Part shown: in pieces, positions 56,611-64,000 of the stretch | Layout of the letters: each line of letters begins with the position of its first letter | How positions within the stretch are numbered: the stretch's first letter is position 1 | NCBI GenBank assembly: GCA_947000775.1 | Contig: CAMQGK010000637.1 | Location: 11,449,501 to 11,513,500 of the forward strand | DNA length: 64,000 nt | Source of the DNA: Pterois miles | Taxonomy: Eukaryota > Chordata > Actinopteri > Perciformes > Scorpaenidae | Reading direction: 5' to 3' | Program-made: the position numbers and the translations under genes | Notes under the pieces: model-generated | What the model was told of the DNA's origin: nothing | Database searches by the model: none | Seen by the model: the letters and a program-made list of their open reading frames with translations, nothing else

Positions 56611-58107
56611 CCATATCATATATATATAAAACCCAGGCTGCTGCGGTGAGAACTTAGCATATGAGCTACCGGGGTGCCGAGAAAAGAAGGATTTTTAACT
56701 GATGGCCAATTTGTTTAAGCTCAGAAGACGAAGCCGAAACCCAGTGGGACTTAGAGCATTGGGAATCCAAGCACACAACTAGCAGTGCACTTTTTTGATA
56801 CGTCCATCCATTCCAGTAATAGCTCTGTGAATGTGTGAGAGACAGACCCGCGGTCACGTTTTATTCTCAGTACTTTTGCTGTGTATATGTGTGTGTGTGT
56901 GGAGAATAAGGGGGGGCAATCAGTGAGTGCTGCCAATGGTAATGAAGCCACCACTATAAATGGGCTAGTCATTCATGATTAACTGGCGTGTCATGCCTGA
57001 AGTAATTGCCTTAATTAGCTATTGAACAGGTTTCAGGGTTAATGGGACAACAGGTTGGCACTGAACCTGATTTACTGTTGGAAGTTAATGATTTTACTCT
57101 CATCTTCCCCTCATTCCTCGAAATGATTTGATTAACAGTATGGGAGAAACAGATCCCCTTGTTTGTTAATACAAAATCAATTTCATGGCTGGCTGAGCTA
57201 TCTCTGACAGTGTTTTTGTTGGGTGAGCAAGGTCTTCAGTCAGCCGCTGGAGACAGGACAAACACAGCGAGGCCTGTAGAGGAGCGCAGACGGTAAATCT
57301 GCCTCTGAGTGCAGTGCGTGTTCGGAAGCTGGCAGCTCTCCCAACCCACAAATTTACCTCCACTAAGCTTTTCTGTCATGACTAGCGGCCAATCCGGTGT
57401 GTTTTCCCTCAGACTGTGTCAGAGGAATAAGCCTATGCGAGTAATTGGTAAGCAGGTACCATAAAGTCTCCCCTGTGAGGCAAGATCAATCTGTGTGTTT
57501 GGTGCGAAATGCCAGAGGGGAGAAAGTGTAAAGATATTGTCCCCAAATCCTCATATGCCAAGGCCACTTAATTGGCAAAACCTCAGTCCGTTATTGAATA
57601 GAGGTCAAAATATAACAGCATTTTTACTGTTACCCTCCATTCTTCTCACTGAAAACAGTTTAGACAAACAATTTGGCTTTGCTTCTTTGTGGCATATTGT
57701 GCCTGCAGCATGGCTCGGGTAGTTTGGCAGAGCTTGCACACTGGTTTCAGAGCAGTAGCAGGACTATTACAGCCTTTGATTTCCTTTTTTTCCTGTGTCA
57801 CAGATTGCTTTAGTTTATACTGTAAATATCCCTGATTAGAATAGGTTGGTAGCCGCAGTATCTCAGCCAGCTGTGGTTTAAACAGTGATGCAGCAAATCA
57901 GTTCACTTCTCACCCTGTTACAGTTCACAGTGAAAACATACAGTGCGTGGAAACAGCCGTTTGTGCCAAATTTATTGAAGTACGCAAACCTTGTTATTTC
58001 TTCTGTGAGCCGTGAAATTATTTTAGTTAGGGCCGTGTTCTACAAACAATTTAAGTTGCTCAGTTTTTTTTATGCATGTGTTGTTGGACTCAGATGATCA
58101 TTTTCAT

Positions 58108-58349
58108 TTAGAGCTGCAACTTGACTAATGCAACTTGACTATGAATGAATCAACAGAAAATTATTTAAACTATTTAGATAATCAATTCATTATTTAAGTC
58201 ATTTTTCAAGTCAAAATGACCCCAGGGTTTCATATCAAAGTGAACTGAATTTTTGGGTTTTGTCTGATGAAACATGCAGTTCTAACTGAATCTTTCGGTC
58301 TATCTATCTATCTATCTATCTTCTTCTATCTGATCTATCTATCTATCTC

Positions 58350-58384
<35 letters not shown>

Positions 58385-58745
58385 CTCTATCTATCTATCT
58401 ATCTATCTATGTATCTATCTATCTATCTATTTTTAAAAATAATTGCTAGGTCTATAAAATGGTGTGTTAAAGGTTTAGTCTATGTTATATAATTAAAATA
58501 CAGTTTCCTATAGAGTACATTCTGGCTATAGGAAACTCTTCAGGTGTCTTGTTTTGTCCAATTGTCCAAAGATACTCGATATGAAACCTAGAAGAGCAGC
58601 AAATCCTCCTGTTAGAGAAGCTGATACTGGAGTTATTGTTTGAAAAATCACTTAAAGGATTAGTATATTAGCAAATTACAGTCGTTGCAGACTAATTTTT
58701 TTGTCAGTCAACTAATCGATTAATTGACTAATTGTTTCAATTTCT
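58108..58745. mobile_element. Fourth MITE family, copy 3, split by a microsatellite
   Basis: Starts TTAGAGCTGCAACTTGACTA and resumes towards GTCAACTAATCGATTAATTG near 58708. The (ATCT)n tract and about 250 bases lie between these parts, so the copy is disrupted. Confidence 0.6.
58297..58430. repeat. (ATCT)n microsatellite
   Basis: About 30 ATCT units with a few CTCT, TTCT and GTAT interruptions. It reads as a YLSIYLSI open frame, which is not a gene. Confidence 0.96.
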
Positions 58746-58786
58746 ATGTGTTAGCAGCAGGCAATTTCACAATTTTAATTCCAGGC

Positions 58787-59640
58787 ATTTGCACCATAGA
58801 CTATAAAATAAAGACAGGGTTAGTCACAGGTTTCTGCTGTGAAGCTCAAAGTGGGCGGCTCTGGCCGTCGCCATCTTGGCATTGACGACAGCCTAATGAT
58901 ACAGGATCCAGCCTTTCTCTGCTTGTCATTCATTGTCTATGTAAGCAGCTGTGCAATGTATTTTGGTAGCTTAGCGTTGCAGTTTCAGGACAGTAATGTT
59001 GCCCGCTCCTCATTCATCCCTGATTCGTCGCCCTGGAAGGTCCCAGAACACTTTTAAACTAACAGTTGTCAGTCTAAATAGAAGATGGATTTAGCAACTG
59101 TATGACAAATTTCTCTCCTAAAATGTTTTCAGAAACACATTTCAGTGAACTGTTTTCCTAATATATAGAAAAAAGTTTCCAAACAAGCCGCCATGTTGGT
59201 TCCTGTGGAGCAGCATCCCACAAATGAAAGTGGTCATCTAATCAGGTGCCTAGTGCATTTAATCAAGCATTCAGTTTTGGAAAGCAAGGGAAACCCTCCA
59301 AAAATGCCCATGTGGACACATACCATAACTACCAGTTATCAGTTAATCCAAAAATGGGCAAAGCGGTGGATAGAGCTGAGGCAGGCCCAGGTAGCCTGGT
59401 AGATAACTTCCAAGCCTTCATCTAAATTAAGTCCCCGCCCCAGTTATCATGGACAGGGAAATTAGCTATAGAGACCAAAACCAGGCTGTAAAAATGTTTT
59501 TCGGCATTTTAACATGGGGGTCTATTGGGATTGAGTCCCTTTTGGAGCCAGCCTCAAGTGGCCATTTGAAGAACTGCAGTTTTTGGCACTTGCAAATTGG
59601 CTTCATATCTCAGCACCAGAGCTTGCCGCATGATTTGCAC
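58787..59640 (+). mobile_element. Dispersed fish repeat with insert
   Basis: Begins TTTGCACCATAGACTATAAA and GGCCGTCGCCATCTTGGCAT, and ends with TAACATGGGGGTCTATTGGG and GCCTCAAGTGGCCATTTGAA. I recall both as parts of one fish repeat. The middle, about 59090-59220, resembles the repeat at 46750-46860. Confidence 0.6.
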
Positions 59641-61089
59641 TAGTGAAATTGCCTTTGCCGTTTTGAGTATTCTAATTCATGAACTCGTTCAGAAATCCTT
59701 GCTGTGGTGACATTGACATTTGCTGATACAGCCCTGGTACATATGGATTAAAGGCATATAGAGGAGCAGTAAAATGTGGAGAAGTTTCTGCTGAGCTGCA
59801 AAAAAGCAACTTTGCACTTCCTCATGAGAGTCACAAAGGTGCTGCCACAGTAGAGTAAATGAAGTGTATTCCATGGCTTTACTCGGGTTGGAGATGAACA
59901 AGGGAGGAATAGGGAGGACAAGGAGTCATTTCTGCATTGTGTTTCCTCATGTGAAGTGTAACAAGAACAGCAACAAAGATTATTTCATGCCCCCTTCACA
60001 ATATTATATCTATCAGCCCGGCTGTTTGTTCAGCACTCTTGAACAGTTACGACTCTGCACACAGCCGACTTTGAGCAGTTTTCGCTTCACAAGAACTGAA
60101 TGAGAGGTTTGCAGAGGTGACGTGCAGCATAATTGAGACAGCAGTGTGACGGAGAGGAGGGTTTTCCTCTCAGGGGAACAGATATAACCAGAGTGTCAGT
60201 GTTCCCCAGTTGCTCCAAAGATGGCAAGTCCTGCATTATTTGCAGCTGACGAAGTTTCATCATCTGCAGAGCAACAGCAAGAGGATCAGACACTAGTGAG
60301 CAACAAAGATATTATACAGACATGTCAGTCTTCTTCTTTCACTCTCTCTTTGTTTCTTTTTCTGCGTCTCTTCCTGTCTTTTCTTCTCCCTGCAGCCCTG
60401 TGATCAGCTTGCCAGCACTGCCGACGCCTTTGTTCATTGCACAAGTCGTTCAACTCAGATTGTCAATGAAATTTTGCGTCTGTGAGCCAGCTAAGCACTC
60501 ACAGTCCCGCTTATCTGTCAGACAAAGCAGTTACACTCTGCATTCTGATGATAGCGAGGCTGTTACAGCCATTCATGAGTAATTCATTGTGAAATATTTG
60601 ATGTGTGTTGAGCAGGTAGAGCAGTACAAATATTTGGGCGTAGGTTTTGACCTGAACTTCAATTGAACCAGCCATGTCATTATATATGCCCACGAATCAA
60701 AGTCTACTCTGTTATTGAAGAAAACTACGCGAGGGTTTGGTTATTAACTCGTATTGATGTAACTGGCAAAGTTTGGAGCACGACTGCAGTAGCAGATATT
60801 AAAGAGTAAGACAAATTAAATTGCAGGTGTTGGCCTTTGCGTATATGCAGTGCTGAAATACACATCTTTTACTGATGTGTGAATCTGTTCTCAAAGGTGG
60901 CAAACGAAGCAGGGATTGTTTGTGAGGCTGCGGGTTTTATGAAGTGGTGTGGAAAATAGTGTAGTTCGCTGTTATCTTGCTGTAGGGTAATTACTGTCAA
61001 TTTCTGTGATGCTTTCTTATTTTAGATTCTGTATATTTTTTGAGTTTGTTTGTGGTTTGTATACAGGGTAGAGAAGCTATGTGTTGGGT

Positions 61090-61910
61090 CTCTGTTGCTC
61101 CACCATTCTGACCTAGACTGAAACACTTACTCGATGGATTACCATAAAATTTCATACAGGAATTCACGATTCCCAGAGGATGAACCCTACTGACTTTGAT
61201 TATCCCCTTACTTTTCCTCTCGTGCCACCATGAGGTGAACATTTGACACCTTTCCCTCTTTCTTTCTAACTATTGGCTGGGTCGCCATGAAATTTGGTTC
61301 AGATACGCATGTACCCTGTAGGTTAGGTTTTTCCATGACTTAAAATGTAAGCTGTCAAATGCTTTGGTTTATGACCACATAGCTTTAAAACGAATGACAT
61401 TCCCACCAGCATTGCTTTGTGTTTAGTGCTAACTAGCAAATGTTAGCATTAAGGCTGTAAATAGATTAAAATGTTCAAACCTGATTAATTGCAATTTAAT
61501 TGCACATTTTAATATATTTTGGGGATTTATTTCTGGAAATCAATTAACAACACAAAATAATGACAGATATTGTCCAGACACCCTCACAGGTACTGCATTT
61601 AGCATAAAGAAACTGCTCAAATCATAACATGGCAAACTGCAGCCCAACAGGCAACAACAGCTGTCAGTGTGCTGATTCGACTACGACTTGCCTCAAACTG
61701 TATGTGATTATCATAAAGTGGGCATGTCTGTAAAGGTGACACTGGTGGGTACCCATAGATCCCATTTTTATTGACATATCTTGAGGTCAGAGGTCAATTA
61801 CATGTTATTATCACATTAACTTTGACAGCCTTAGTTAGCATATTAACATGCTAAATTAAGATGGTGAACATTATAGACATTATACTGCTAAACATCAGCA
61901 TATTACATGC
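61090..61910 (-). mobile_element. Retroelement-type repeat interrupted by a hAT MITE
   Basis: Reverse-orientation relative of 22970-23330: ATGACATTCCCACCAGCATT, GTGTTTAGTGCTAACTAGCA, then after the MITE GTTAGCATATTAACATGCTA and AAGATGGTGAACATTATAGA. Confidence 0.7.
61450..61833. mobile_element. hAT-type MITE with perfect 8-bp duplication
   Basis: A 384-bp element starting TAAGGCTGTAAAT and ending TTTGACAGCCTTA. It is flanked on both sides by GTTAGCAT (61442-61449 and 61834-61841). Contains the family block TATGTGATTATCATAAAGTG. Inserted into the 61090-61910 repeat. Confidence 0.93.
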
Positions 61911-61990
61911 ATGAGTTGTGAGGTGGAAGATGCTATTTTGGACGCCCTAAATTCCATTCATTTTTTTTCCCCATAGACGATGTTACATTT

Positions 61991-62474
61991 GCACCGTAGA
62001 CTGTATACCGTATAAAGATGGAGGACGTGACAGCTCACCAAAAGTGAAGTCAAAACATCTCATTCACCCCTGGTGGCTGGCTGCAGTATAGATCATAAAG
62101 CCCTGCCCCCTCCATGTTAGTGGATGGGACAAATTCAATGTTAAAGTACATGTCAATTTTTAATTTTTTTTTTCCCAAAAGTAGTTTGTGTCAGTTTGGG
62201 TAGTTCTATCATGCTGATGTATATTCAAGTGTTATTTTTTTCTGATAAATTTGGTTTTAATTTATTTTATGCTATTGGCTCTTGATTCCCTCCATTCTGC
62301 GGCTCCAGACCCACGATCACTACAGCACAGTTTCTGGCTCCAAATGATGTCAAAATCTAAAGATGACAGCTTCCACATTTGGGATATTTTGGCTTCAGTT
62401 CTGTACAGTGGGAAGAAGTGGAGACAGTCTTGTCTACCTATGGTACAGTATATACAGTATACAGTCGATGGTTT
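61991..62474. mobile_element. MITE related to the 19163-19912 element
   Basis: Left GCACCGTAGACTGTATACCG, right CAGTATACAGTCGATGGTTTG-like end. Shares CCCCTCCATGTTAGTGGATG and GGCTCCAAATGATGTCAAAA with the copy at 19163, but is about 270 bases shorter. Confidence 0.75.
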
Positions 62475-64000
62475 GTACAGTTTGGATGGGTATGAACCTC
62501 CAAAACGTGAACAACTGTTACAAAATATGTAGTCCTTTGAAAAACTCGTGGGTTCAAGCCTGTGTACATAAAAAAAAAAATCACAGGACAAGTTAAATGT
62601 GACTCCCATGATGCATTTTGACAAGAAACATTCAATCACACAGCCTTTTACATACCAGAAAGTTTCTTTTGTTGTAGCATAGTGTTAAGGTTTAAATAGC
62701 CAAAGATTAAGATGTATATTGAACCTCTCCAACTTGTGGTCCTCCATGCTATCCTCTCTTTGCCAGTACAGTATAGGTTATATGCTCTTTGAAGCTCACC
62801 CTGTAATCAGAGCTGATCGGGCTGCAACAAAAGCCAAATGAGCTGTGGGCCTGTCAACCCAGAGCATGGCTGTTGATCCCACCAGACTTTATTTTAGCAG
62901 CATGACATGAAGAGGATAAATCATGGATGTTATCGGGTTAAGATCTGGGGCTATGCTGGTGCTCCCTTGCTCTCTAGGTGATCGGGAAAGTTGAACAGCT
63001 CTGCTCCTCAGAGATGCCCTAGGCTGATAGCTATAAACGCTAAGGAGCACCAAGCAAAAGCAGCTATCAAATGCCGCAACGCAAGACTGAGCCCTGGCTA
63101 CATTTGTCTGACAATGATGGTCAGAAACTCCTATCTCTCCAGTCATTCTCTCGGCGGATGCCAACTGTCCACGGCAGAGAAGAGGATCTGACACCGGCAT
63201 CACTCCAAATAGTACGAGCTGGGAGAGAGAGCTTCGCCTGACCCTGTCAGAGCCCCCGACAGACTCCACAGCTCCACTACACTAACAAGCATCACAGCCC
63301 TCAAAACAAAACAGGATCCATTTGTGGCCGTGCTGGAGGTGTCAGACATCTGCTGAGCGTCACAGCACGCGCTGCCTCTTTCAGTTTTATTGTTTGTCAT
63401 ATGTGAGATGGCGATGAATCTGTGATTTACAGGCAAATAAAAATCTAATTCTGGGATTTGGAGGGAGGGATATGATAGACTGAAGCATGACGCGCTGGCT
63501 GCCGAGTGAGCCGATGGACTAATAGAACGTCGCTGTGTCCATCTGTGGGTCCATCTGGTGTGACGGGGAATGAAAGCAGATCTAAGAGCCACCGTCTAAT
63601 TGAGGACACAGAAACCAAAATCAAGATTATGCACATGACATGACCTGACATGAGATAACACTGAAAGGCACACAATGGAATAGCTAATCTGGATGTGTGA
63701 CAGATTTAATTTCAGGACAGTTTAGGGAGTGTTGTCTGTGGGAGATATGCAGTTTCTCCGTCTGTCTTTGAAGTAAATGCCTGGCTAACTAGCTACAGTG
63801 CTGAGGCCCAGTATCTCCCAACTCTATTTCTGTGGATAAAATGTCAGTATTGATTGAACGGTTGAGGAGAAGCCTCACTGTTTGTGAAGTATGACCTTTC
63901 TTATAGTGTTGCATGATGAGATCGATTATAGCCATACACATTATATCCATTAAGCACACCATTTATTTTCCTCCTTTGGTATTGATCTTGTATCGTTTCA

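Larger units (their letters stand above)
30250..64000 (+). other. hs6st3: hs6st3 intron 1 (partial), exon 2 not reached
   Basis: Exon 2 of HS6ST genes begins around FYYIT.LRDPVSRYLSEW, and no frame in the window encodes it, so the intron exceeds 33.7 kb. The human intron is also very long. I find no nested gene. Repeats are listed separately. I recognise nothing in 30250-31750, 36560-38390, 38430-40970, 41715-43165, 44220-46600, 47220-48460, 49560-51710, 52565-53250, 54425-56130, 56615-58105, 59645-61090 or 62480-64000, although enhancers could be hidden there. Confidence 0.85.

Noticed and set aside
58267..58449. YLSIYLSI open frame
   Set aside because: Translation of the (ATCT)n microsatellite.
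62251..62639. 93- and 125-codon open frames on opposite strands
   Set aside because: Both lie mostly within the MITE at 61991-62474 and its flank.

Overview
The window is vertebrate nuclear DNA, most likely from a percomorph-type teleost fish. Evidence for this is the exon/intron structure with GT-AG splice sites, the many short hAT-like elements, a decayed fish-type Tc1 transposon, and abundant CA, ATCT and CTT microsatellites. I found no operon, CRISPR array, phage or other prokaryotic feature.

Two genes lie head to head. The left 26 kb, on the minus strand, holds the first 29 coding exons of uggt2, the ER folding sensor UDP-glucose:glycoprotein glucosyltransferase 2. I joined the exons by hand. 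All 28 internal junctions keep the reading frame, and together they give 1,147 codons plus 2 bases without a stop. This covers the signal peptide, the four thioredoxin-like domains and most of the beta-sandwich region. The C-terminal GT24 catalytic domain lies beyond position 1. After a 3.8 kb intergenic region, the plus strand carries coding exon 1 of an HS6ST-family heparan sulfate 6-O-sulfotransferase, best called hs6st3 (29705-30249). The remaining 34 kb is its first intron, and exon 2 is not in the window. The UGGT2-HS6ST3 pairing matches the human 13q32 neighbourhood. Human UGGT1 and HS6ST1 are also neighbours, so this looks like one member of an ancient duplicated gene pair. Both products act in the secretory pathway (ER glycoprotein quality control; Golgi heparan sulfate modification), but I see no evidence that they are functionally coupled.

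The introns and intergenic DNA are full of transposon debris. Several elements end in T(A/C)GGGCTG-like termini and have visible 8-bp target-site duplications, which identifies them as hAT-type MITEs. Perfect duplications flank 6119-6637, 15583-15924, 48865-49549 and 61450-61833. A fossil Tc1 transposase copy, interrupted by another MITE, sits in uggt2 intron 5. Two related copies of a composite inverted-repeat element lie in the hs6st3 intron.

I found no undescribed biological system. The most interesting points are a (TG)22 microsatellite 14 bp from a tandem (NAGNAG) 3' splice site of uggt2, a ~0.85 kb inverted pair of MITEs in a uggt2 intron, nested insertions datable by their order, and a near-perfect AT-rich palindrome in the hs6st3 intron.
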